Made by a program: the position numbers and the translations under genes. Of a stretch of 64,000 bases of DNA, positions 8,871 to 18,426 are shown piece by piece; position 1 is the first letter of the stretch; every line of letters begins with the position of its first letter. This DNA comes from Cyclobacterium qasimii M12-11B (lineage in GTDB: Bacteria > Bacteroidota > Bacteroidia > Cytophagales > Cyclobacteriaceae): contig NZ_ATNM01000197.1 in NCBI RefSeq assembly GCF_000427295.1, positions 124,001-188,000 of the forward strand, in the 5' to 3' direction. Below the pieces are notes generated by a model that saw only the letters and a list, made by a program, of their open reading frames with translations, searched no databases and was not told the DNA's origin.

Positions 8871-10235
8871 TTATTTAGTTGTTTTTTCAGATGAAGATTT
8901 TAATACAGCTTTGATCTCTGCCATGTTGATCACTGGGAAGAATTTGGCAAACAACAAGAAACAGGTGAAGAAAAATCCGAAAGTGAATAGGTATATTCCA
9001 ACGTCTGTAATGGTTGGATAAAACATTACCCATGAAGAAGGAAGGTAATCTCTGTGCAAAGAGGTTACGATAATAACAAACCTTTCAAACCACATCCCAA
9101 TATTCACCACTATAGATAATATAAAAGTAGCTACAATTGAGGTTCTGATTTTTTTGAACCAGAACAATTGTGGGGAAATCACATTACAGGTCATCATAGA
9201 CCAGTATGCCCACCAGTAAGGTCCGAACATCCTGTTAATAAATGCATATTGTTCTGCTTCTACACCGGAATACCAAGCGATAAAGAATTCAGTGATATAA
9301 GCAATACCTACAATAGAACCAGTGACGATGATTACAATATTCATCAGTTCAATATGGCCCATTGTAATGTAGTCTTCAAGCTTAAATACCTTTCTGGTGA
9401 CAATCATCAAGGACAACACCATGGCAAACCCTGAGAAAATGGCACCTGCCACAAAATAAGGAGGGAAGATAGTAGTGTGCCATCCAGGTATTACTGAAGT
9501 AGCAAAGTCAAAGGATACAATTGTGTGTACAGAAAGTACTAAGGGAGTTGCAAGTCCTGCAAGGATAAGTGAAACACTCTCATACCTCATCCAGGTCTTA
9601 GCACCACCATCCCATCCAAAACTCAATGCACCATATATGGTATTTCTAATTCCTGTAGCTCTATCTCTAATAGTAGCAAAATCAGGAATCAAACCGATAT
9701 ACCAAAATACAAGGGATACAGAGAAGTAAGTTGAGATCGCGAATACATCCCATAGTAGTGGAGAGTTAAAATTCACCCACAGTGATCCATATGTATTTGG
9801 CAATGGAAGCGCCCAAATGGCTCCAATCCACGGCCTTCCCATATGTATCAATGGAAAGATTGCAGCACAAATAACGGCAAAGATCGTCATGGCTTCCGCT
9901 GCTCTGTTAATGGATGTTCTCCATTTTTGTCTAAAGAGCAACAATACGGCCGATATAAGTGTACCTGCGTGACCAATACCTACCCACCACACAAAGTTGG
10001 TGATGTCCCAGGCCCAGCCTACAGTTTTATTAAGTCCCCACATTCCTATTCCTTCCCAAAGGGTAGCAACCAGTGCCAAGCTGCCTATTAAAAGAACAGT
10101 CAACGAAACTGCCAATCCAATCAGCCAACTTTTGGTTGGCTTACCTTCTACATGCCTGGCAATATCATTGGTGACGTCCTTGTAAGTCTTACCGCCGGTA
10201 ATAAGCGGATCGCGTACGGGTGAAGTAACCTGCAT
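8871..10235 (-). CDS. actC: Alternative complex III subunit C (NrfD/PsrC-like quinol-binding membrane subunit)
   Basis: A 454-residue polytopic protein of the NrfD/PsrC family with about ten helices. Characteristic segments are [31 protein letters not shown] and [29 protein letters not shown]. In ACIII this subunit contacts the iron-sulfur domain of ActB and carries a menaquinol-oxidation site near the periplasmic face. It starts 19 bases after actB and is followed two bases later by actD. Confidence 0.95.
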   Translation of the reverse strand: MQVTSPVRDPLITGGKTYKDVTNDIARHVEGKPTKSWLIGLAVSLTVLLIGSLALVATLWEGIGMWGLNKTVGWAWDITNFVWWVGIGHAGTLISAVLLLFRQKWRTSINRAAEAMTIFAVICAAIFPLIHMGRPWIGAIWALPLPNTYGSLWVNFNSPLLWDVFAISTYFSVSLVFWYIGLIPDFATIRDRATGIRNTIYGALSFGWDGGAKTWMRYESVSLILAGLATPLVLSVHTIVSFDFATSVIPGWHTTIFPPYFVAGAIFSGFAMVLSLMIVTRKVFKLEDYITMGHIELMNIVIIVTGSIVGIAYITEFFIAWYSGVEAEQYAFINRMFGPYWWAYWSMMTCNVISPQLFWFKKIRTSIVATFILSIVVNIGMWFERFVIIVTSLHRDYLPSSWVMFYPTITDVGIYLFTFGFFFTCFLLFAKFFPVINMAEIKAVLKSSSEKTTK

Positions 10236-10253
10236 ATCTTATTATTTTGTTTT

Positions 10254-13200
10254 TTAAGCTTCGTTTTTGTCCTTATTTCTGATTTTGGTAAAATACCAAA
10301 CATTAGGGCTGACATTGATTTCCTCTAATACATGGTACGCCCTTTCTTCATTTACCTCCTTGATAGCGTCCGTACTGTTTTCTTCAATTTTCAACATTTT
10401 TGACACTTTAGATTGAGGATCATTCATGTCTCCAAAAACAAGCGCTTCAGTAGGACAAGATACTGCACAAGCAACATTTATATCACCATCCTTCACTTTC
10501 CTGTTTTCACGTTTTGCAGTCAGTTTCCCAGCCTGAATTCGTTGAACACACATGGAGCATTTTTCCATTACACCCCTCGCTCTTACCGTCACATCAGGAT
10601 TAAGTACCATTTTACCCAAATCATCGTTTTGAGCGGTATTTACTCCTGCAAAATCCTTATTGTCATGGTATTTAAACCAGTTAAATCTTCTTACTTTATA
10701 AGGACAGTTGTTGGCACAATACCTAGTACCGATACAACGGTTATAAGTCATTTGATTTAGTCCTTCAGAACTATGCGTAGTAGCAACTACCGGACACACA
10801 GTCTCACAAGGTGCATTGTTACAATGCTGACACATCATCGGTTGGAAAACAACCTCAGGATTGTCCGCTGCTTCTTCTAATTCCGTAGTGGAAGAAGCTT
10901 CTGCAGGTGAACTGTAGTACCTGTCAATTCTTATCCAGGCCATTTCTCTCCTGTTAAGAACTTCCTGCTTACCTACAACGGCTACGTTATTTTCTACCTG
11001 ACATGCAACTGTACAAGCTGAACATCCTATACAGGAGTTCATGTCTATTGCTAATCCCCAATGGTGTTGGCTGTATTTATGACCAGACCAAAGTGAGATT
11101 TTACTTGGCTTGACAAATTCGCCGTCTTTATATATTTCTGGGTGGTACCTTCCAGCACTAGCATCCTCTTGGTATTCACCTAAAGTAGCTTCTTGAACAA
11201 CAAAACTCCTTCCCATGTAGGTCTGGTGCGTTTGTGTCTGTGCTATTTTGTAAGATTCATCCGTAAGGCTTACACTTACACCTTCAGTTATATCGTAATC
11301 AACAAATCCTTTAGAAGCGTTCAATAAAGCATAGGCATTAAAACCTACTCCATCAGCTACTCTTCCAGCTGCTGTTCTACCATAGCCTAATGCAAGACCA
11401 AAGGTTCCGTCAGCTTGTCCTGGTTGAACCAAAACTGGCACAGTGAAAGTTTGACCATTGACAGAAACATTTGCCAATTTAGTGCCTCCTTCATACATCT
11501 TCAGATCATTAGCATTGGCCCACTTTTGAGATACCGTAAGGTAATTGTCCCAAGTAGCTTTTGATATTGGATCCGGCATTTCCTGTAACCAAGGGTTGTT
11601 GGCAAAGGCACCTGAGCCTATACCTACTTTGGTATAAACAATAAGTTCTGTACCTGAACCCTGCGCCTGATAGGATTTGCCTATTGCTGAAGCAGAAGCA
11701 TTGATGTCACCAGTTACTGCAAGAGCAGCAGTGGTTTCGCTGTCTTCTGAAGTATTGGCCATTTCATAGATCCCATCATATAGACATTTATCCCAGAAGG
11801 ACTGAAAATCGCCTTCTAATCCTTGGAAAGCAAAAGTAGCTTCCCAGTCTTCGCGAAGAAAATCATAATATGAAGTATTGTTTCCTGCCCACTTTAAAAA
11901 GCTTTCAGTTGCCTGACGGGTATTAAACAATGGAGAGATTACTGGCTGAGCCAAACTATAAACTCCTTTTTTAGGATTAAAATCATTCCAAGATTCAAGG
12001 AAGTGATGATCCGGAGCAAGATATTGTACAAATGAAGCCGTCTCATCTTTCACTTCGGAAGTGGAAACAGAAACCTTAGCTTTACTTATAGCAGCAGCAA
12101 TTTCTTGCCCTCCACCGAAGTCATAAACTGGATTGCAATTGTAAAAAATTACAGCTCCAACTTTTCCAGCATTCAATTCAGTGACGAATTGCTTCATCCT
12201 GTTGTCATCTCCTTTACGGAAATATACTGGCGTTTGAAAGTCTACTGTACTTCCATTATTTCCTAGAAGCTCATTGATTGCGTGAATCACCACTTGAACA
12301 TTTGGATCATTTGATCCAGATACGACAAGAGATGCGCCTTTATTGGCCCACAATTCGTTAGCAGCTTTTGCTAAATGATTTATTTCTAAACTAGCACCCG
12401 AAACAGTACTTGCACCAGCTTTTTTTGCAATCAGGTTGTACAAAGACAACACAGCAAGGCCACTTTGGGACGCTGTAATTGGTGTACGATAGTCAGCATT
12501 AGATCCTGTAAGAGAAAGTGTAGACTCAAACTGGAAATGCCTTGACATATTACGGTTTTCCTTAGAAATCTTCCTTCCCTGAGCATATTGTCTCGCGAAT
12601 TCAATCGGAGAAATCCATGAACCTAAAAAATCAGCTCCAAAGCTGACAATTATTTTAGCCTCATCGAAATGATAAGAAGGAAGAATACTGCTTCCATAAT
12701 AGGTCTCACTCGCTTTGGTGATACCATAGTTGGAGATAGGATCATAAGTAATGAGTTCAACATTACCCATTTGATCAGCAAATGCTCTTATCGCCCTGTT
12801 TGTACCAGGAGATAAAATGGTATTACTGATTATTTTAATTGCTCCAGCGCTTTTAAGCTTTCCAGAAAGTTCACTATCCAATGCAGCCCATTCAACAGCA
12901 TTGCCTCCAATTTGAGGGGCTTTTAATCTTGCATCGTCATAAAGTGACAATACTGATCCTTCCACGATAGCATTTGTTCCACCCTTAGTAATCGGTGACA
13001 ATTTATTACCATCGATTTTTATAGGCCTACCTTCTCTGGTTTTAACCACAATAGAAGCGTAGTCCCCACCTTTTGAAAAGGTAGATGCGTAATAATTGGG
13101 AACAGAAGGATTGATATCAACAGGTTTGTTGACATAAGGAATGGCTTTTCTTACCGGAGCCTCACAAGCTGCCAGTGAAGCCGCAGCCACACTGAAACCC

Positions 13201-13358
13201 ATCATTTTTAGAAAGTCCCTTCTAGTGGAACTTCCATCTTCCTTTTGATTACTTTTTGAGGTAAAGCCAGGAAATTCCTGATCAGCATTTTTAACAAACT
13301 CGGGATCGTTTGTCAACTGCTCTAACCCTTTCCAATATGTCTTTTTATTTTCTTTCAT
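10254..13358 (-). CDS. actB: Alternative complex III subunit B, molybdopterin-oxidoreductase-like plus iron-sulfur protein (Tat lipoprotein)
   Basis: A 1034-residue fusion of a molybdopterin oxidoreductase-like region (about 70-740) and a ferredoxin-like region (about 760-1000). The N-terminus has a twin-arginine motif STRRDFLKMMG (Arg46-Arg47) and a lipobox SLAAC with Cys65, indicating folded export by Tat followed by lipidation. Four cysteine clusters are visible: CIGCSACTVAC, CQHCNNAPCETVCP, CIGTRYCANNCP and CSMCVQ with a distant CAVSCP, consistent with three [4Fe-4S] and one [3Fe-4S] centre. The family does not bind molybdopterin. It carries electrons from ActC to the hemes of ActA. Confidence 0.95.
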   Translation of the reverse strand: MKENKKTYWKGLEQLTNDPEFVKNADQEFPGFTSKSNQKEDGSSTRRDFLKMMGFSVAAASLAACEAPVRKAIPYVNKPVDINPSVPNYYASTFSKGGDYASIVVKTREGRPIKIDGNKLSPITKGGTNAIVEGSVLSLYDDARLKAPQIGGNAVEWAALDSELSGKLKSAGAIKIISNTILSPGTNRAIRAFADQMGNVELITYDPISNYGITKASETYYGSSILPSYHFDEAKIIVSFGADFLGSWISPIEFARQYAQGRKISKENRNMSRHFQFESTLSLTGSNADYRTPITASQSGLAVLSLYNLIAKKAGASTVSGASLEINHLAKAANELWANKGASLVVSGSNDPNVQVVIHAINELLGNNGSTVDFQTPVYFRKGDDNRMKQFVTELNAGKVGAVIFYNCNPVYDFGGGQEIAAAISKAKVSVSTSEVKDETASFVQYLAPDHHFLESWNDFNPKKGVYSLAQPVISPLFNTRQATESFLKWAGNNTSYYDFLREDWEATFAFQGLEGDFQSFWDKCLYDGIYEMANTSEDSETTAALAVTGDINASASAIGKSYQAQGSGTELIVYTKVGIGSGAFANNPWLQEMPDPISKATWDNYLTVSQKWANANDLKMYEGGTKLANVSVNGQTFTVPVLVQPGQADGTFGLALGYGRTAAGRVADGVGFNAYALLNASKGFVDYDITEGVSVSLTDESYKIAQTQTHQTYMGRSFVVQEATLGEYQEDASAGRYHPEIYKDGEFVKPSKISLWSGHKYSQHHWGLAIDMNSCIGCSACTVACQVENNVAVVGKQEVLNRREMAWIRIDRYYSSPAEASSTTELEEAADNPEVVFQPMMCQHCNNAPCETVCPVVATTHSSEGLNQMTYNRCIGTRYCANNCPYKVRRFNWFKYHDNKDFAGVNTAQNDDLGKMVLNPDVTVRARGVMEKCSMCVQRIQAGKLTAKRENRKVKDGDINVACAVSCPTEALVFGDMNDPQSKVSKMLKIEENSTDAIKEVNEERAYHVLEEINVSPNVWYFTKIRNKDKNEA

Positions 13359-13390
13359 TTTATATTAAAGAAAAGAATGTTCGTAAAGAT

Positions 13391-14662
13391 TTAATAGTGA
13401 CACTTTGCACATTCCAAACCACCAATGTCTTTGACTTTCAAAGCATCGTTAGAGGATTCTGAATGCAATTGCACGAGTTTGTCATAATACTCATTGCCCT
13501 GTGTGTCGATTTCAGTATTTCTATGACAATCAATACACCAACCCATGGTTAATGCACTGTATTGAGAAACTACTTCCATTTCCTCGACAGGTCCATGACA
13601 AGTTTGGCATTCAACACCACCTACAACAACGTGCTGAGAGTGATTAAAATAAGCCAAATCAGGAAGGTTATGCACCCTTACCCATTCTATAGGTTTATTA
13701 TTATCTACTGCATCGTATATTTTTGCTATCTCAGGAGAAATGCCATCTTTGCCTTCCACATTTTGAATGTGCATGTGACAGTTCATACATATGTTAGCGG
13801 AAGGAATGTTTGCAGACTTTCCGATTTCTACACCTGTATGACAGTATTGACAAGGGATTTCATACTGACCTGCATGAAGCTCATGTGAATAAGCAATTGG
13901 TTGGCTTGGCGCATATCCTTGCTGAACACCTACTGTATACAAGCCATTAATGGCTGTCTTTACAACAAATGCAAGCACGATAGCCGTGACAATAATGATC
14001 ATGCCGTCACTTTTAAAGATGCCTTTATAATCTGTTTTTTGGTTGATAAAAGCTTTATCGTCCTCATCCAGATCATCATTCTTGTTCATGTATTTTGTCA
14101 ATACTGAAACGATAAGTCCCAATACAACCAATACTAGAACCAGCACGATTACAAGTACTACAAGAATTATGGTCAGGTATTCGTTAGGAATTCCTCCTCC
14201 CGAACTAGCTGCTTCTCCACCTTCAGCTCCAGCCGCTGCTGCCGCTGCTGCTGGGTCGACTTTGTCCCCGAACTCAATGTATGAAAGCAAATTCGTTAGG
14301 TCGCCGTCACTTAAAAAATCATGCGCAGGCATGACCGTGTTATTGAATTCTTTAAAAAGAGCTACTGCATCAGCATCTCCTCCTTGAACCAATACTTGTG
14401 AGTTGGTAATAAATTGTTTTATCCAAGCCAACTCCCTCCTATCAGTAACTCCCCTAAGGGCAGGACCGATCAATTTCTGATCGAGTCTATGGCAGGTTTT
14501 ACAGTTGGCATTAAAAATGGACTGACCCGCGGATATAGCTTCTTCGCTATCCGGAACTTCAGGGTCCACCGCATATGCCTGAATCCCTGAAAATAGGAAT
14601 ATCAAGACCATCAGATGGCATACGCGAATTGAAACCCCTAATAATGAGCGTTTGATCGACAT
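13391..14662 (-). CDS. actA: Alternative complex III multiheme cytochrome c subunit A with an N-terminal monoheme domain
   Basis: A 423-residue protein, first gene of the operon. A signal peptide (1-31) precedes a class I cytochrome c domain (CKTCH at 54-58, possible axial Met111), then an Ala/Gly linker, a membrane helix (about 162-189), a cytoplasmic loop rich in Asp, a second helix (220-240) and a pentaheme domain with CxxCH at 271, 292, 352, 376 and 418. That is six heme sites in all, one more than the pentaheme core of the ActA family. The extra domain gives ACIII a second monoheme unit besides ActE, which may serve the oxidase lacking its own cytochrome domain. The promoter at 14712-14742 drives it. 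Confidence 0.93.
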   Translation of the reverse strand: MSIKRSLLGVSIRVCHLMVLIFLFSGIQAYAVDPEVPDSEEAISAGQSIFNANCKTCHRLDQKLIGPALRGVTDRRELAWIKQFITNSQVLVQGGDADAVALFKEFNNTVMPAHDFLSDGDLTNLLSYIEFGDKVDPAAAAAAAGAEGGEAASSGGGIPNEYLTIILVVLVIVLVLVLVVLGLIVSVLTKYMNKNDDLDEDDKAFINQKTDYKGIFKSDGMIIIVTAIVLAFVVKTAINGLYTVGVQQGYAPSQPIAYSHELHAGQYEIPCQYCHTGVEIGKSANIPSANICMNCHMHIQNVEGKDGISPEIAKIYDAVDNNKPIEWVRVHNLPDLAYFNHSQHVVVGGVECQTCHGPVEEMEVVSQYSALTMGWCIDCHRNTEIDTQGNEYYDKLVQLHSESSNDALKVKDIGGLECAKCHY

Positions 14663-14711
14663 AGTTATGTGTACTTTTTTCAGATTTTCTCAGTGCAATA
14701 CAAATTCCCCA

Positions 14712-14742
14712 CAAATGTACCACCCAACTTCTATTTTTCAAA
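14712..14742 (-). promoter_or_regulatory. Bacteroidota sigma-ABfr type promoter of the act-cta operon
   Basis: On the minus strand the sequence reads TTTG (14742-14739), 19 bases, then TACATTTG (14719-14712), an exact match to the Bacteroidota consensus TTTG-N19-TAnnTTTG. Transcription would start near 14705, leaving a leader of about 40 bases before the actA ATG at 14662. This is the only full match I found in the 370-base gap upstream of the operon. Confidence 0.75.
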
Positions 14743-14979
14743 CTTGAAGAGCATAGAACAATTTTGGAGAACAAAAACTAAATATAGTATTTAATTCGTT
14801 GTTTTACAGTTGGTTGAATAGGTATACCTGAAGCATTTTTTAATTTAGAACAGTTATAAATAAGTTGATTTTTAAATAATTTAAAAAATAATCTCGTCCA
14901 CACCAATTAACATTTCGTTTCAGAGTGATTTTAACTCCAGCATTTGGTGAAAAACTCCTGATATTTTTTAGCGGTAACG

Positions 14980-15011
14980 TTTGAAAAGCCAACATTAAAT
15001 GCCTAAATTTG
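14980..15011 (+). promoter_or_regulatory. Promoter of the tRNA-Cys gene
   Basis: TTTG at 14980-14983, 20 bases, then TAAATTTG at 15004-15011, matching the Bacteroidota -33/-7 consensus. The implied start lies about ten bases before the tRNA. Confidence 0.7.
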
Positions 15012-15029
15012 CGCTTCGATAAATAAAAA

Positions 15030-15100
15030 GGTCGAGTGGCCGAGTGGCTAGGCAGAGGTCTGCAAAACCTTGTACAGCGGTTCGAATCCGCTCTCGACCT
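15030..15100 (+). tRNA. tRNA-Cys (anticodon GCA)
   Basis: A 71-base cloverleaf. The acceptor stem GGTCGAG (15030-15036) pairs with CTCGACC (15093-15099); position 15100 is the T discriminator base expected for tRNA-Cys. The anticodon loop contains GCA in TCTGCAAAACC, and the T arm is AGCGG-TTCGAAT-CCGCT (15076-15092). CCA is not encoded. A single-gene transcription unit with its own promoter and terminator. Confidence 0.97.
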
Positions 15101-15101
15101 C

Positions 15102-15133
15102 AAAAGGCATCCCGTTCAGGGATGCCTTTTTTT
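15102..15133 (+). terminator. Rho-independent terminator after tRNA-Cys
   Basis: The inverted repeat AAAAGGCATCCC / GGGATGCCTTTT (15102-15113 and 15119-15130) with loop GTTCA is followed by a T run. It begins one base after the tRNA. Confidence 0.9.
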
Positions 15134-15599
15134 GTGCCTACTTTTTTGGAATTGGTTATGCCTAATTCTATTACCAGAAATACCACATTGTATCCAAATT
15201 GATTGAAAAAGTTGCCTTTTGAGAACCATAAGGATAGGTCAGGACAATCTCATCCCCAAAATCTGGGTAAAATTTAAACCGGTTTTATTCAAGTAAATCT
15301 TAACTTTTCTCCTATTAAAGGTCTCAGTAAAAGGGCTTAAATTAACAAAAAACACAGGGCTATCAATTTAAAAAAGCCTTCCCAGAAATCACCAAATCAA
15401 ACAAAACAGCATTGAAAAATTAGTTAAACCTGTATGGAAAACAATAGGTTTGGCCATGCCATCCTAAGCAATAACACAGAATTGCAACAAAAATAATTTT
15501 AAAATTTTCAAACAAATTCTCTTTTTCAAACTACCCTATCGACTAAGCTATTTCATACCTTACAGTATAATTTATTTCAGTTTTCGCCCCCCAAAAAAC
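15134..15599. other. Gene-free gap between tRNA-Cys and the thioredoxin-like gene
   Basis: AT-rich sequence without an open frame longer than a few dozen codons that resembles a gene. I see no strong terminator for the minus-strand operon ending at 15600 and no repeat. Confidence 0.6.
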
Positions 15600-16076
15600 C
15601 TAAGGCATACCATTTTCAATTTCTTGGATGAACCTTTTCAAGTCTTTTTCACGTTGAAACCCCTGAAATCTTTGGAAGGTTTGAGTACTTGGGAAATAAA
15701 ACACTGTAGTAGGAAACAATAGCTTTCCATGTTCCATTCCCAGCATTCTAGCCAAAGGATGAAAATCCCCAACAGAAGCAGGATCATAGTCCCGCCCCAT
15801 AAAAGTCAGTGTTCTCTCGTCTTCAGCATCAATTTTTAGGCAGTAGAATTTTTCTGTAAGTAAATCAATAACCTCCTGGTCTTTAAAGGTTATGTTTTCC
15901 TGCATCTTGCAGTATTTACACCAATCCGTGTGAATAAAAACCATTAATGGCTTAGGGTTAGCCCTTAAGCTATCCCCAAGATGCTCCATTGAGGTCCATG
16001 GCAAAGTTTGGCCATGGGATATCTCAGCACAAGATGCCATCACTAATACAGTCCATATGATTATAAGCCACTTCAT
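15600..16076 (-). CDS. Thioredoxin-like lipoprotein
   Basis: A 158-residue protein starting at the ATG at 16076; an in-frame TTG just upstream is less likely. A lipoprotein signal (LVMASC) is followed by a thioredoxin fold with FIHTDWCKYCKMQEN, a CxxC pair at about residues 53 and 56, and a DAEDERTL segment typical of DUF255/thioredoxin_7 type proteins. Its ATG overlaps the TGA of the upstream TonB receptor (TGATG), so both are made from one mRNA. It may keep cysteines of the exported partner or a substrate reduced; the receptor contains an unusual CNVC motif that it could act on. That link is inference. Confidence 0.85.
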   Translation of the reverse strand: MKWLIIIWTVLVMASCAEISHGQTLPWTSMEHLGDSLRANPKPLMVFIHTDWCKYCKMQENITFKDQEVIDLLTEKFYCLKIDAEDERTLTFMGRDYDPASVGDFHPLARMLGMEHGKLLFPTTVFYFPSTQTFQRFQGFQREKDLKRFIQEIENGMP

Positions 16077-18373
16077 CAATCAATCGTAAACCTAACTCCT
16101 AGAAAGGCTCTTCTCCCTTGATTCGGCGCGTACACATAAGATGGATCAAATGTAAGTGCTGTAGGATTTTCAGGGGTTGGAACTACCTGCCCACCTCCAT
16201 CAAAAACCACATTTCTATCAAAAGGATCAAAGGCTCTTGCTATACTGTTCGCAGCCGGCGTAAAGTTCAAAAGGTTCTTCACGCCACCATACACTTCCCA
16301 TTTTGAAGTCAAGCGTTTGCTAAGCTGCACATTCTGCAAGCTGTACCAAGGTGAGTACCCAGGTCTATCATCAAGTGCCCCCAAAAGAGGCAATCTCATA
16401 GGGCCATAAAGGTTACCTGTATAATCTACTGTTAACGCTATGGAAGGAATGGTATAACCAATACTCCATACGCCACTAAACCGCTCAGTAAGTAACTGCC
16501 TGTAGGTTACGTCATTTTCCGTTACTGACACATCCATCAGCGTACCTCCTGCAATAATGTTTAAGCCATTTACCCAAGACATTTCTACATTGAGTGAAGC
16601 GCCCTTTGATACAGCATGTCCATCAAGGTTACCATAAATAATCTTATTTGGATCCGTTTCGTAATCAGGTAAAATAGCATTGTTAAAATAAGTATAAAAA
16701 GCAGATCCGTCAAGACTTATGAAAACCTGGCTAGAAGTATAAATTTTCTTAACTATATTCAAGTTGGCATTCCATGAAGTTTCTGGAGCAAGCTCCCCAT
16801 CAAATACCACTTCCCTGGCACCAGTAAGGGCCGCATGGTCTTCGGTGAATACATTGGCTACCCGGTATCCATTCCCGACGCTCATCCGAACTACATTGTT
16901 TCTATTATCAGAGGTCCATTTATAATTTATCCTTGGAGAAAAGATGCTTCCATGTAGACTATTGTAATCATACCGCATACCCATTAATATTTTATGGTTA
17001 TCGTTGAAAGTAATTTCATCCTGTAAAAAAGCACCAGGAAGATGCGTGATTGATGGTTCATTCAGGTTATTTGCATCGGTAGTGGCTGGTGTATTGTCGT
17101 CATAAAAAGTGTACCTATACGCCATCCCAAACAATAAATCATGTTCCTTCAGGGGTTTGTTCCAAGTCAGCTGACCAAAACCAATGTACTGATCTGCAAT
17201 ATAAGGTGAGTCCCCATAAACGGAATTTTGACTATGTCCGTTTGTGCTAAACTGAAAATTAATCAGCTCATCTACAGGCAGTTGATATACCCCAAACATT
17301 TCCCATCGGTTGGTATAAATACTTTCTGCATAAATCTCATCTCCACCTCGGTACTCAGAAGTCCAATCCATCTCACCACCCCACCTATCTTCATAAACAT
17401 AACGTCCTGCTACAGAGAAATCTTTCCCGGATTTTCTATCAAAATTAAATTTGTTGAAAATAGAAATTCTATTTTGAAGCGTCACATCGGTAAAGCCATC
17501 TCCATTCTTATCGATTGGGTTCTGATAGTTAAAATAATTTATCCCCAAAAGGCCTTGGGTTTTTTCGGTTAGATTATAACGTAAACCCAAATCAGTATTG
17601 ACATCACCCCAGTCGGTACTGAACACATCTGCTGACACCAATGGGGCGGAAGCTGGTTTTTTAGTGATGATATTGATAAGCCCACCAACTGCCTCGGAAC
17701 CATACAAGGTTGAAGCCGGTCCTTTCACAATCTCTATCCGCTCGATAAGTGCTTGAGGAATCCCTGTCAATCCATACACAGATGACAAGCCACTCACAAT
17801 CGGCATCCCATCAATCAAAACCATAGTATAAGGGCCTTCAAGACCATTGATGTGAATGTCTCCCGTGTTACAAACATTACAATTTATTTGAGGACGGACT
17901 CCATTTACATTCTGAAGAGACTCGAAGACAGAAGGTGTAGGATTGGACCGAAAGAAATTGGCTGAGTAAACTTCTACAGGCACTGGGCTATCCAATTTTG
18001 AAACCTCTTTCATAGTCCCCGATACTACTACTTCTCCAAGTGATGCTGCAGATTCACTTAAAACAAAATTATAGCTTGGTGACAAATTAGCCCCTGTAAC
18101 CTCAATTTTGGTTTGTTGCATTTCAAATCCTATCAGGGAAGCTGTCAAGGAATGTGTACCCAATGGGACATTTTGAATGACAAAAGAGCCATTTTCATCT
18201 GTAACACCACCCAAAGAAATTTTTCGAATACCTACATTGGCGAATTCCAATGGAGCACCACTTTCATCTATAACTTTTCCGGTAATTACACCTTTCTGTT
18301 GCGCCTCCACTTGTTGATAAGTTAGGGCAACTAACAGCGAAAATAAGAATGTGGTGTATTTTATTAGTTTCAT
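16076..18373 (-). CDS. TonB-dependent outer membrane receptor with N-terminal carboxypeptidase-like domain
   Basis: A 765-residue receptor. The signal peptide (1-24) is followed by a carboxypeptidase regulatory-like domain (about 28-110, GVITGKVIDESGAPLEFANV), a plug domain with YTMVLIDGMPIVSGL and IERIEIVKGPASTLYGSEAVGG, and a beta-barrel ending in RRAFLGVRFTID with the terminal aromatic expected for barrel insertion. The plug holds NCNVCNTGDIHINGLEG, a CxxC pair near residues 165-168. The family resembles CirA/ferrienterochelin receptors; the ligand cannot be read from sequence but iron, heme or another metal is plausible. The promoter with an embedded palindrome (18396-18426) suggests metal-responsive repression. 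Confidence 0.93.
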   Translation of the reverse strand: MKLIKYTTFLFSLLVALTYQQVEAQQKGVITGKVIDESGAPLEFANVGIRKISLGGVTDENGSFVIQNVPLGTHSLTASLIGFEMQQTKIEVTGANLSPSYNFVLSESAASLGEVVVSGTMKEVSKLDSPVPVEVYSANFFRSNPTPSVFESLQNVNGVRPQINCNVCNTGDIHINGLEGPYTMVLIDGMPIVSGLSSVYGLTGIPQALIERIEIVKGPASTLYGSEAVGGLINIITKKPASAPLVSADVFSTDWGDVNTDLGLRYNLTEKTQGLLGINYFNYQNPIDKNGDGFTDVTLQNRISIFNKFNFDRKSGKDFSVAGRYVYEDRWGGEMDWTSEYRGGDEIYAESIYTNRWEMFGVYQLPVDELINFQFSTNGHSQNSVYGDSPYIADQYIGFGQLTWNKPLKEHDLLFGMAYRYTFYDDNTPATTDANNLNEPSITHLPGAFLQDEITFNDNHKILMGMRYDYNSLHGSIFSPRINYKWTSDNRNNVVRMSVGNGYRVANVFTEDHAALTGAREVVFDGELAPETSWNANLNIVKKIYTSSQVFISLDGSAFYTYFNNAILPDYETDPNKIIYGNLDGHAVSKGASLNVEMSWVNGLNIIAGGTLMDVSVTENDVTYRQLLTERFSGVWSIGYTIPSIALTVDYTGNLYGPMRLPLLGALDDRPGYSPWYSLQNVQLSKRLTSKWEVYGGVKNLLNFTPAANSIARAFDPFDRNVVFDGGGQVVPTPENPTALTFDPSYVYAPNQGRRAFLGVRFTID

Positions 18374-18395
18374 ATTTATAATTTTAATATCCTTA

Positions 18396-18426
18396 CAAAA
18401 GTAATAAGTTAGCCTTATCTAACAAA
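18396..18426 (-). promoter_or_regulatory. Promoter of the TonB receptor operon
   Basis: On the minus strand TTTG (18426-18423) is followed by exactly 19 bases and TACTTTTG (18403-18396), a full Bacteroidota consensus. The receptor ATG lies 23 bases downstream, giving a very short leader. Confidence 0.75.
18408..18423. promoter_or_regulatory. Palindromic operator candidate inside the receptor promoter
   Basis: GTTAGCCTTATCTAAC is a 16-base inverted repeat (GTTAG-N6-CTAAC) lying between the -33 and -7 elements. A bound protein would block RNA polymerase. The half-sites recall DtxR/MntR-family operators (TTAG...CTAA), but no regulator gene is in the window. Confidence 0.55.

Noticed and set aside
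14840-15103. Minus-strand open frame of 87 codons
   Set aside because: It covers the tRNA-Cys gene in antisense and its promoter; no protein features.
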